40,391 nucleotides of DNA from an uncultured Eubacteriales bacterium (GTDB lineage: Bacteria > Bacillota > Clostridia > Christensenellales > CAG-138): positions 1 to 40,391 of the forward strand of contig UQGA01000017.1 in NCBI GenBank assembly GCA_900540495.1, written 5' to 3'. The notes under the pieces were generated by a model. That model had not been told where the DNA came from. It was given only the letters and a program-made list of their open reading frames with translations, and searched no databases. Made by a program: the position numbers and the translations under genes. Positions within the stretch are counted from its first letter, which is position 1, and the number at the start of each line of letters is the position of its first letter. Positions 31,698-39,192 of the stretch are shown here, piece by piece.

Positions 31698-32843
31698 CTA
31701 TCTTCTCTGGTATCGCCGCAAAAAAGCGACCTGTTTTCCGATCTCCTCCGCCGCCCGGTCCATTTCCTCCAGCGTGTTGAACGGGCAGAGGGAAAAGCGC
31801 AGCGCGCCCTCCTGCCGTGCGCCGAGCACGCCGGCCGCGGCAAGCACGCGGTTCTTGCCCTTCCTGTGCGCCGAACAGGCCGAGCCGGTGGAGACATAGA
31901 TCTCGCGCTGTTCGAGCGCGTGCAGCAGCACCTCGCCGCGCACGCCCGGAAACGACACGTTCAGGATGTGCGGCGCGCCCGCCTCCGGCACGGGGCCGTT
32001 GACGAACACGTCCGGCAGCGAGAGCAGGTTTTGCGCAAGGCGCAGTTTGCAGGCGCGCATGGAGGCGATCCACGCCTCCTGGTGCGCCGCATAGGCGCAA
32101 ACGGCGGCGTCAAGCCCCATGATGCCCGGGGTATTGGTCGTGCCCGAGCGCCGGTTCTGCTCCTGCCCACCACCGACCTGCCCGCCGGCAAAGCGCAGCG
32201 ACGCGCGCACATAGAGCGCGCCGACGCCTTTGGGGGCATGGATCTTGTGGCCGCTCACGCTGTACAGGTCGCACGGTACGCGGCCGAACGGCAGTTTGCC
32301 GTATGCCTGCACGCCGTCCACATGGAAGGCTGCCTGCGGCGCGCGGCTGTGGATCAGCGACTGTGCGGCGGCGATGTCGGTGACGGCGCCCGTCTCGTTG
32401 TTGACGTGCATGAGCGACACCAGCACCGTATCCGGCGTGAGGCTGGCAGCCAGCTCGTCGAGCGAGGCGGCGCCCGCCTCGTCCGTGCCAAGATAGACGG
32501 TCCGGTAGCCGTACTGCTGTTCCAGCAGGCGAAACAGCTCGTACACGGACGGATGCTCCGACTGCGAGGTGATGATGCGCCCGCGGCCGTGCGCAGCGCG
32601 CAACACGCCCGTGACGGCCATGTTGTTCGATTCGGTGCCGCCGGAAGTATAGACGATCTCTTCCGCCCGGCAGCCGAGCGTGGCGGCGAGGCGGGCGCGC
32701 GCTTCGTTCACGCGCTTTTCGGCGCGTGCGGCGGGCGCATACGCACTCGAAGGGTTATAAAAATCCTCGCGCATACAGCGGGCGGCGGCTTCCGCCGCGC
32801 TGTCGAGGGTGCGCGTGGTCGCACTGTTATCCAGATAAATCAT
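31698..32843 (-). CDS. Cysteine desulfurase (NifS/IscS family), partner of ThiI
   Basis: This 381-residue class V aminotransferase-fold PLP enzyme removes sulfur from cysteine. It begins IYLDNSATTR and has TSGGTESNN (66-74), the SEHPS histidine (His97), HVDGVQ (Asp176), the PLP lysine in SVSGHKIHAPKG (Lys200) and the active-site loop STGSACSAH with catalytic Cys323. Its pairing with thiI, 12 bases apart, matches the NifZ-ThiI arrangement of Bacillus, so it probably serves tRNA thiolation rather than general Fe-S assembly. AAGGAGC lies 10 bases before the ATG; a longer open frame reaches into the promoter region. The symbol is left open because NifS, IscS and NifZ cannot be separated by eye. 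Confidence 0.95.
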   Translation of the reverse strand: MIYLDNSATTRTLDSAAEAAARCMREDFYNPSSAYAPAARAEKRVNEARARLAATLGCRAEEIVYTSGGTESNNMAVTGVLRAAHGRGRIITSQSEHPSVYELFRLLEQQYGYRTVYLGTDEAGAASLDELAASLTPDTVLVSLMHVNNETGAVTDIAAAQSLIHSRAPQAAFHVDGVQAYGKLPFGRVPCDLYSVSGHKIHAPKGVGALYVRASLRFAGGQVGGGQEQNRRSGTTNTPGIMGLDAAVCAYAAHQEAWIASMRACKLRLAQNLLSLPDVFVNGPVPEAGAPHILNVSFPGVRGEVLLHALEQREIYVSTGSACSAHRKGKNRVLAAAGVLGARQEGALRFSLCPFNTLEEMDRAAEEIGKQVAFLRRYQRR

Positions 32844-32948
32844 GGCTGTATGCTCCTTGATGGACGAATCGCCGCCGCCGTGCGGCAGCGGCATGGTATA
32901 TACTATGAACGCGCGCAAAAAAGCGCGTCGGCACTCCGTCCAAATGGG

Positions 32949-32957
32949 AGTATACCA
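32949..32957 (-). promoter_or_regulatory. Extended -10 promoter of the desulfurase-thiI operon
   Basis: TGGTATACT on the minus strand (-10 at 32954-32949) lies about 105 bases before the start codon. A CGCGC-A6-GCGCG hairpin is in the leader. Confidence 0.5.
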
Positions 32958-33023
32958 TATTCCCGCGCGTTTTGTACCATATTGTTTACGATTTGTTCTT
33001 TATCATTCGGGCGGCAACGGTTG

Positions 33024-33029
33024 TATAAT
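33024..33029 (+). promoter_or_regulatory. -10 element of the zinc-ribbon protein gene
   Basis: A perfect TATAAT about 60 bases before the start codon. No convincing -35 is seen. Confidence 0.5.
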
Positions 33030-33088
33030 AGGATAGAATCATGCTATGCAACAGAGATACCAACGAATCAGGATTGGAGGAGGCAACC

Positions 33089-35092
33089 ATGGTTTGTAAG
33101 GAATGCGGCGCATATAACGCGGATCATCTGACCCATTGCCGGGTGTGCGCGGCAAAATTGAAGGATACGGAATCGTCGGCCGATCAGGCGACCCAGGAGC
33201 CGGGCCGTCCGTCGCGGCGGTTTGCACAGGCCCCCGCATGGCCCAAGGAGGCGTATGCCGGTGCGGCGGAGGCGCAGAAAGCGGCGCCCAAGGCCGATCC
33301 GGCGCCAGAGCCGGCACCCAAGGCCGAGCCGGCGCCCGCCGAAAAGGCCGAAGCCAAGGCCGAGCCGGCGCCCAAGGCCGAGCCGGCCGCGCAGGCCAAA
33401 AAGCTCTGCGCCAACTGCGGCAAGGAACTTCTGCCGGACGCGCCGTTTTGCGCCTTCTGCGGCGCGCGTGTCGGTGCGGCGCCGGCAGCGGCGGTGCCCG
33501 CGGTTGCGGCCGCGCCCGCCCCCTCCGCAACGGAAGCCGTTTCCGATACGGAGGCGGAAGCGCCCGTCCGCAGCAGCGGACGACGGTTCGGCAAACATGC
33601 CGAAAAGCCTGCGGAAACGGCCAAGAAGGACTACGCCGACCTGTATGCGGACGACGTGGATGAATTCGACGACGACGAATACGACGACGATGCGTATTAC
33701 GACGAAGACGACGACGCTTCGGAGAAAGGCGGCAAAAAGAACGGCAAGGGTTCCACCATCCTGTTCTGGGCGCTCATCGTGGTGCTGGTCGCGCTCATCG
33801 GCGGGCTCGGCTGGTATGTCGTGAGCAAGAACGGCGGCCTGAACCAGTTCGTCGGCAACCTCTTTGGCAATCCGGCCGCCACCGAGGCGCCGGACGGCAC
33901 TGCGGATCCGAACGGCGGACAGACCGTTGCGGTGGGCGGCGTCAGCGCGACCATTGAATCAACCACCACGCAGGACGGGCAGCCCGGCTTCAACCTGATC
34001 GTATCCGCCCCGAACGGCAGCAAGGTGCGAATCATCACCAAGGCGTCGGTACAGCAGGACGAATATCCGATCGAGCGCGACAACAAGCTCACGCTTGAAA
34101 TCCCGGCGGTCGTATTTCTTCCCTACGAGTATTGCGAGACCGAGACGATCTCCGTAACGCCGGAGGTGGAGGTCACGCTGCCGGACGGCTCGGTCACGCC
34201 GCTGTCCATCCCGGCGGTGACGCTGACCGTCACCAAGCTGAACCTTACGATCACGGAACCGGCGTCCCTCACGGTCGAACAGAAGCCGGACAACGGCGCC
34301 ATTACCGTGGCCGGTACGGTGGATGACCATACCGCCGAGGTGCTGGTCAACGACTCGCTTGTATCCGTCTATGAGGGCGGCGTATTCCAGACCGAGGTCG
34401 TGCCGGAAGTCGATCCCGAGACCGGCGGCCAGATCGTCGTCACCGTGCGCAAGCAGAACTGCGTGACCATGACGCAGACGATCACCGTCACGCCGTATGT
34501 GGTGAAGGACCTCACGATGTCGGTCACCTCCACGCCGGAAACCCTGCGCGCCGAGAACAACACCGTCACCGTGGAGGGGACCACCGTTGCAGGCTCGGCG
34601 GTCACCGTCGCCTGCGCGTCGGACAAGGTGACCTGCGGCGAAGTGGTCGTTACCGCCAACGGCACGTTCTCCTGTCCGGTTACCATCTCCGAGGACGGCT
34701 TCTATGAACTGACCTTTACCGGCACGCTCGAGGGCTACAACGAGGGGACGGCCACCTGCATCGTGGAGCGCGCGCCGACGAGCTCCAACACGTTCCGCAA
34801 TGCCTGCACGAAGATTTCCTCCGTGTATGACAAGATCGTCGACGGGACGAACACGACCGACAAGCTACTGGTCACGGGCAAGATCAAGGAAATCATTTCC
34901 ACGTCCCCGTATACCATTGTGCGCGTCGAACTGACCGACGGCAAGGAGGTCATCGTGTGCAACCGCAGCCTCAAGAACACCCTGGCCGCGGACGATATCA
35001 ACCGCACCAAGGAGATCGCCGGCAGCTATGCCGGCCTGTACGAGGACACGCAGCTCCCGTACGTGTGGGGCTGGTTCGTCTGGAACAAATAA
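33089..35092 (+). CDS. Double zinc-ribbon membrane protein with Ig-like extracellular region
   Basis: This 667-residue protein starts with a zinc ribbon (Cys3, Cys6, Cys17, Cys20), then a Pro/Ala/Lys/Glu repeat linker with APKAEPAP units (about 66-102), a second zinc ribbon (Cys107, Cys110, Cys121, Cys124), an Asp/Glu-rich stretch (186-209) and one membrane helix (223-245). The outer part has several beta-sandwich, Ig-like segments (about 270-560) and a last domain (about 565-667) with VTGKIKEI and VRVELTDGKEVIVCNRS that could be an OB-type fold. The topology recalls TcaA/YvbJ-type zinc-ribbon membrane proteins of Firmicutes. It may link cytosolic partners to the envelope; no activity is evident. 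GGAGGAGG lies 5 bases before the ATG. Confidence 0.8.
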   Translation: MVCKECGAYNADHLTHCRVCAAKLKDTESSADQATQEPGRPSRRFAQAPAWPKEAYAGAAEAQKAAPKADPAPEPAPKAEPAPAEKAEAKAEPAPKAEPAAQAKKLCANCGKELLPDAPFCAFCGARVGAAPAAAVPAVAAAPAPSATEAVSDTEAEAPVRSSGRRFGKHAEKPAETAKKDYADLYADDVDEFDDDEYDDDAYYDEDDDASEKGGKKNGKGSTILFWALIVVLVALIGGLGWYVVSKNGGLNQFVGNLFGNPAATEAPDGTADPNGGQTVAVGGVSATIESTTTQDGQPGFNLIVSAPNGSKVRIITKASVQQDEYPIERDNKLTLEIPAVVFLPYEYCETETISVTPEVEVTLPDGSVTPLSIPAVTLTVTKLNLTITEPASLTVEQKPDNGAITVAGTVDDHTAEVLVNDSLVSVYEGGVFQTEVVPEVDPETGGQIVVTVRKQNCVTMTQTITVTPYVVKDLTMSVTSTPETLRAENNTVTVEGTTVAGSAVTVACASDKVTCGEVVVTANGTFSCPVTISEDGFYELTFTGTLEGYNEGTATCIVERAPTSSNTFRNACTKISSVYDKIVDGTNTTDKLLVTGKIKEIISTSPYTIVRVELTDGKEVIVCNRSLKNTLAADDINRTKEIAGSYAGLYEDTQLPYVWGWFVWNK

Positions 35093-35099
35093 CGACCGC

Positions 35100-35393
35100 A
35101 TGAAGGTCTGGGCAAGGATCATGCGCGCGCACAGGATCGAACGCGATCTTGTGCGCGCGTTCGAAATGGAACGGCCGACGGACGCCGACGGCTGGAATCG
35201 CGTGCTCGATGCGCTGTGCCGCCCGCTCGATCTGGCGCGGCCGCTCGTGCTGGACAAACACGTGCGCGAACTGGCGCACTTTGGCCGCACCGCGTTCCTG
35301 CCGGGCGACTTCATGGAGAGCGTATCGTTCGACCGGTTTGAGGTGGAGCTGTTCCCGGAAAAGAAGAAAACGTCGGACGCCAGACGCCCATAA
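35100..35393 (+). CDS. Small conserved-looking hypothetical protein
   Basis: This 97-residue soluble protein starts 7 bases after the zinc-ribbon gene stop and has no clear ribosome site, so it may depend on translation of the preceding gene. It begins MKVWARIMRAHRIERDLVRA, has the middle segment VLDKHVRELAHFGRTAFLPG and a basic tail. It looks like a compact alpha/beta domain. No family was identified. The near-contiguous arrangement suggests an operon with the zinc-ribbon gene. Confidence 0.6.
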   Translation: MKVWARIMRAHRIERDLVRAFEMERPTDADGWNRVLDALCRPLDLARPLVLDKHVRELAHFGRTAFLPGDFMESVSFDRFEVELFPEKKKTSDARRP

Positions 35394-35456
35394 ACGCATC
35401 CCCATGCATAGAATCGCCCCTTTGGCGTACCCTAAGCGGCAAAGGAGTGATTTTTT

Positions 35457-35666
35457 ATGGACATTCTGGCACTGATCCTGATGATCGTCGGCGCGCTCAA
35501 CTGGGGCCTGATCGGCCTGTTTCAGTTCGATCTGGTGGCCGCCATCTTCGGCGGCATGACCAGCACGCTCTCACGCATCGTCTATACCATCGTAGGCGTT
35601 GCGGGCATCTGGGGCATCACGATGCTGTTCCGCAGAGCCGGGCGCGACCATACGGACGGAGACTGA
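35457..35666 (+). CDS. DUF378 family small membrane protein
   Basis: This 69-residue protein has two hydrophobic helices and the DUF378 signature: an early VGALNWGLIGLFQFDLVAAI followed by SRIVYTIVGVAGIWGI. Family members are short, widespread in Firmicutes, and of unknown function. AAAGGAG lies about 9 bases before the ATG. A strong hairpin terminator follows 28 bases after the stop. Confidence 0.9.
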   Translation: MDILALILMIVGALNWGLIGLFQFDLVAAIFGGMTSTLSRIVYTIVGVAGIWGITMLFRRAGRDHTDGD

Positions 35667-35694
35667 TCGGCCTGCCGCCGGTGGAATTCTCGGC

Positions 35695-35726
35695 AAAGCC
35701 GCTCGCCTTTGGCGAGCGGCTTTGCC
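35695..35726 (+). terminator. Rho-independent terminator after the DUF378 gene
   Basis: AAAGCCGCTCGCC (35695-35707) pairs perfectly with GGCGAGCGGCTTT (35711-35723) around TTT; the downstream T-tract is short. Confidence 0.8.
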
Positions 35727-35730
35727 GTTC

Positions 35731-35759
35731 TTGCATTCGCCGGACGCATATATTATAAT
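35731..35759 (+). promoter_or_regulatory. glmS promoter
   Basis: TTGCAT (35731-35736), a 17-base spacer and TATAAT (35754-35759). The leader to glmS is only about 65 bases. Confidence 0.8.
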
Positions 35760-35830
35760 ATACGACGATATTATTAGCAGGGTTGCAGCCCCGCGGCGTC
35801 CCGGCGGCGCGGGGGAGGAAAGGAGCCGTT

Positions 35831-37660
35831 ATGTGCGGCATCGTGGGCTATACGGGCGGCAGTGATTGCGTCCCGATCCTGATGGGCGGGTTGGAGTCGC
35901 TCGCCTATCGCGGGTATGACTCCGCCGGGCTGGCCGTCTGGGACGGAGAGCGGTTGGCGCTGCGCAAGGCGAAAGGGCAACTGGCCTGTCTCGGAGAGCT
36001 GTTGGAACGGGAACCGGTCTCCGGACAATGCGGCATCGGCCATACGCGCTGGGCGACGCACGGAGAGCCGTCATACGTCAACTCGCACCCGCACACCGAC
36101 GGCGGCGGGCAGATCGCGCTCGTTCACAACGGCATTATAGAAAACTACCGACGGCTCAAGGAGATGCTCATTGCAAAGGGCTGCCGGTTCGTTTCGGAGA
36201 CCGACACGGAGGTGATCGCACAGCTCACCGGCAGCCTGTACATGGGCGATCCGCTCTCGGCCGTCATGGCCGCCATGCGCCTGCTGGAGGGTTCGTTTGC
36301 GCTGGCGATCCTCTTCCGCGACGAGCCGGACGCCATTTACTGCGCCTGCAAGGACAGCCCCATGGTCGTAGGCCGCGGGGAGAACGGCAGCTTCGTCGCC
36401 TCCGACATCCCGGCGCTGTTGCCGCATACGCGCGACGTATGTTTCATGGAGGACCGCCAGATCGCGGTGCTGCGGCCGAATTCCATCGAATACTTCAATG
36501 AATTTGGCCAGCCGGTGGAAAAGACCGTCGCGCACATCGACTGGGACGTGGAAGCGGCGCAAAAGGGGAACTACGAGCACTTCATGATGAAGGAGATCTG
36601 CGAAGAGCCGGTCGCCCTGAAGAAGACGCTCGAACAGTACGCCAGCCGGCGTGCCGGCATGCTCAAGGCGGACTGCTTCCCCTGGACGGCCGCCGAAGCG
36701 GCGGCGCTCGAACGGCTGACGATCGTCAGTTGCGGCACGGCGTACCATGCGGCGCTGCTGGGCAAAAAATTCTTCGAGCGCCTGGCGGGAATCCGCGTGG
36801 ACGTGGATATTGCGTCCGAATTTCGCTATGGCGATGCCCGCCTTGACGCCGGCGACGCGCTCATGGTCGTCAGCCAGTCCGGTGAAACGGCCGACACCAT
36901 TGCCGCGCTGCGCATGGCCAAATCGCGCGGCTGCCACACCATCGCGGTATGCAACGTGATCGGCAGCACCATCGCGCGCGAAGCCGAACAGGTGCTCTTC
37001 ACCTATGCCGGGCCGGAGATCGCCGTGGCTGCCACCAAGTCATACCTGACGCAGATCGCCGTGCTGTATCTTACGGCGCTCGACCTCGCGCAAAAACGCG
37101 GACGGATGGAGGCGGCGCAGGTCTCACAACGACTGGAAGCGCTGTTCGACCTGCCGGAACAGATGCAGGGCATCCTCGATAACCGCGAACGCATCCAGTA
37201 CTTTGCAAGCCGGGCGTTTGCGGTCAAACACGTATTCTTCATCGGGCGCGGCATCGACCATGCGCTGGCAATGGAGGCGGCGCTCAAGCTCAAGGAAATC
37301 TCCTACATCCATTCCGAAGCGTACGCCGCCGGCGAACTCAAACACGGCACCATCGCGTTGATCGAGGAGGGTTCTCTCGTCGTCGCGCTCGCCACGCAGA
37401 AGAAGCTCCTGCCCAAGATGGCCGGCAATATGGAGGAAGTGCGCGTGCGGGGCGCGCACGTGCTGGCGTTGACCTGCGGCGATGCGTCGGCGGTGGCGGC
37501 CAATTCCAACGAACAGTGGGAGCTGCCGGAAACGGACGAAACGCTCGCGCCGTTCCTCGCCATCGTGCCGATGCAGCTGCTGGCCTACTATATGGCCGTA
37601 CAGAAGGGCTGCTCGGTCGACCGGCCGCGCAACCTCGCCAAAAGCGTTACCGTGGAATGA
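35831..37660 (+). CDS. glmS: Glutamine-fructose-6-phosphate aminotransferase
   Basis: This 609-residue enzyme makes glucosamine-6-phosphate, the first step to peptidoglycan amino sugars. The N-terminal glutaminase begins MCGIVGYTGG with nucleophile Cys2 after Met removal, followed by LAYRGYDSAG and GHTRWATHGEPS. Two SIS domains follow (SCGTAYHA, SQSGETADTIAALR, ATKSYLTQI, GRGIDHALAMEAALKLKEIS). The protein ends PRNLAKSVTVE as usual. AAAGGAG lies 6 bases before the ATG. No glmS ribozyme fits in the short leader, so feedback must act otherwise. Confidence 0.97.
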   Translation: MCGIVGYTGGSDCVPILMGGLESLAYRGYDSAGLAVWDGERLALRKAKGQLACLGELLEREPVSGQCGIGHTRWATHGEPSYVNSHPHTDGGGQIALVHNGIIENYRRLKEMLIAKGCRFVSETDTEVIAQLTGSLYMGDPLSAVMAAMRLLEGSFALAILFRDEPDAIYCACKDSPMVVGRGENGSFVASDIPALLPHTRDVCFMEDRQIAVLRPNSIEYFNEFGQPVEKTVAHIDWDVEAAQKGNYEHFMMKEICEEPVALKKTLEQYASRRAGMLKADCFPWTAAEAAALERLTIVSCGTAYHAALLGKKFFERLAGIRVDVDIASEFRYGDARLDAGDALMVVSQSGETADTIAALRMAKSRGCHTIAVCNVIGSTIAREAEQVLFTYAGPEIAVAATKSYLTQIAVLYLTALDLAQKRGRMEAAQVSQRLEALFDLPEQMQGILDNRERIQYFASRAFAVKHVFFIGRGIDHALAMEAALKLKEISYIHSEAYAAGELKHGTIALIEEGSLVVALATQKKLLPKMAGNMEEVRVRGAHVLALTCGDASAVAANSNEQWELPETDETLAPFLAIVPMQLLAYYMAVQKGCSVDRPRNLAKSVTVE

Positions 37661-37681
37661 CCGCCGTCCCGGCGGTCAACG

Positions 37682-37717
37682 GCACGGCGCCCGGCCAATG
37701 GCCGGGCGCCGTGCTTT
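37682..37717 (+). terminator. glmS terminator
   Basis: GCACGGCGCCCGGCC (37682-37696) pairs perfectly with GGCCGGGCGCCGTGC (37700-37714), then TTT. The stem is very strong, the T-tract short. Confidence 0.8.
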
Positions 37718-38032
37718 CTGCGGCAGCGGGCTATGGGGGGGAACCCGCGCCGCATAGGGGGAAAATATCCGGCGCCACGCCGCCCCGCAATGTGGGAGGC
37801 GCCGCAACCGACAGGGCGGAGCCGGCATTGGCCGACCGCCGCACAGAGGCTTACAATCGATAATTATAGCGGATGAGGCCATGCTTCCGCAAGGGGTGCC
37901 CGCAAAAATTCACATATGCGGTCGTTTGCCGCCCAGCCCCCTTTTCATCGCCCGGCCCCGGCCGCTTCCTCGCAAGGCACGCCGCACGGCCGCGCGGCAT
38001 ATGTTGCAATAGAAAAGCGAAGGAGGCAGAGT
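37718..38032. other. Intergenic, no gene seen
   Basis: No supported coding frame or RNA element. An AT-rich patch near 37855-37872 (TTACAATCGATAATTATAG) may hold the promoter of the glycosyltransferase gene. An AAGGAGG ribosome site lies at the right end. Confidence 0.5.
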
Positions 38033-39115
38033 ATGGCGACCGTCAGCCTGTGCATGATCGTCAAAAACGAGGAGGCGGTGCTCGCACGCTGTTTGGAGAG
38101 TGTGCGCGCCGCGATGGACGAGATCATCGTCGTCGATACGGGCAGCGCCGACCGCACGCGCGAGATTGCGGCGCAGTATGCCGACCGGGTGTACGACTTC
38201 GCCTGGATCGATGATTTTTCCGCTGCCCGCAACTTCTCCTTTTCCAAGGCGACGATGGACTTTACGATGTGGCTCGATGCGGACGACGTGCTCCTGCCGG
38301 AGGATCTGGACGCCTTCCTCAAGCTCAAGCGCACGCTGCCGGACGATGTGGACGCCGTCATGATGCGCTATCATACGGCGTTTGACGAGCAGGGACGTCC
38401 CACCTTCACCTATTATCGGGAACGGCTGGTGCGCACGAGCGCGCCGCATGAATGGAAGGGCCGCGTGCACGAGGCGCTCGTCCACGAGGGGCGCTCGATC
38501 TACAGCGATGTGGCCGTGACCCACCGGTCGAACAAGCGGACCTATCCCGACCGCAACCTGCGCATCTATGAGCGCCAGATCGCCGAGGGCGAACCGCTCG
38601 CGCCGCGCGATGTGTTCTACTACGGCCGGGAACTGTACTATCACGGCGCATATGCGCGGGCGTGCGTCGTATTGCAGACCTTCCTCGATCAGGGGCGGGG
38701 CTGGGTCGAAAACAACATCGAGGCCTGCAAATACCTGGCCTACTGCCGGCGGGAGCAGGGCGACCTGGACGGCGCGCGCGAGGCGCTGGCCCGATCGCTG
38801 CGCTACGACGTCCCACGGGCGGAGACATGCTGCGAGATGGGGGCGCTCTGGATGCGCGGCGGGCGCTATCGGGAGGCCATTTTCTGGTATGAGCTGGCGC
38901 TGCAACTCCCGCGCAACGACAAAAGCGGGGCGTTCATCTCCGCGGATTGCTACGGTTACCTGCCCTGCATCCAGCTCTGCGTCTGCTACGATCGCCTGGG
39001 GGACCACGCGCGGGCGGAGGCATACAACCGGCGCGCCGGAGAATACCGGCCCTCGTCGCCGGCCTATCTGCAGAACGTGGCATACTTTCAGTCCCTTGCC
39101 GCGCACCCAACCTGA
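38033..39115 (+). CDS. Family 2 glycosyltransferase with TPR-like C-terminus
   Basis: This 360-residue protein begins TVSLCMIVKNEEAVLARCLE, the usual start of SunS-like GT2 enzymes, with VVDTGSADRTREIA (33-46), the metal-binding LDADD (81-85) and WKGRVHEAL. The C-terminal ~160 residues are helical with TPR-like repeats (YYGRELYYHGAYARACVVL, AYCRREQGDLDGAREALARS). Such enzymes transfer a sugar from a nucleotide donor, often to protein side chains. The gene lies 77 bases upstream of a collagen-like gene rich in threonine, so glycosylation of that protein is an attractive inference. AAGGAGG precedes the ATG at 38033; the upstream open frame is rejected. Confidence 0.9.
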   Translation: MATVSLCMIVKNEEAVLARCLESVRAAMDEIIVVDTGSADRTREIAAQYADRVYDFAWIDDFSAARNFSFSKATMDFTMWLDADDVLLPEDLDAFLKLKRTLPDDVDAVMMRYHTAFDEQGRPTFTYYRERLVRTSAPHEWKGRVHEALVHEGRSIYSDVAVTHRSNKRTYPDRNLRIYERQIAEGEPLAPRDVFYYGRELYYHGAYARACVVLQTFLDQGRGWVENNIEACKYLAYCRREQGDLDGAREALARSLRYDVPRAETCCEMGALWMRGGRYREAIFWYELALQLPRNDKSGAFISADCYGYLPCIQLCVCYDRLGDHARAEAYNRRAGEYRPSSPAYLQNVAYFQSLAAHPT

Positions 39116-39192
39116 GCCGCAGGAATATATTGGAGTGGGACGGTGCGGCTGTTCCGCGCTGCTCCCTATCATGGGTTAAGGAGTATTGGCAT

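Noticed and set aside
35760..35830. glmS ribozyme upstream of glmS
   Set aside because: The predicted leader is only about 65 bases and lacks the ribozyme core; the element needs roughly 150 bases or more.
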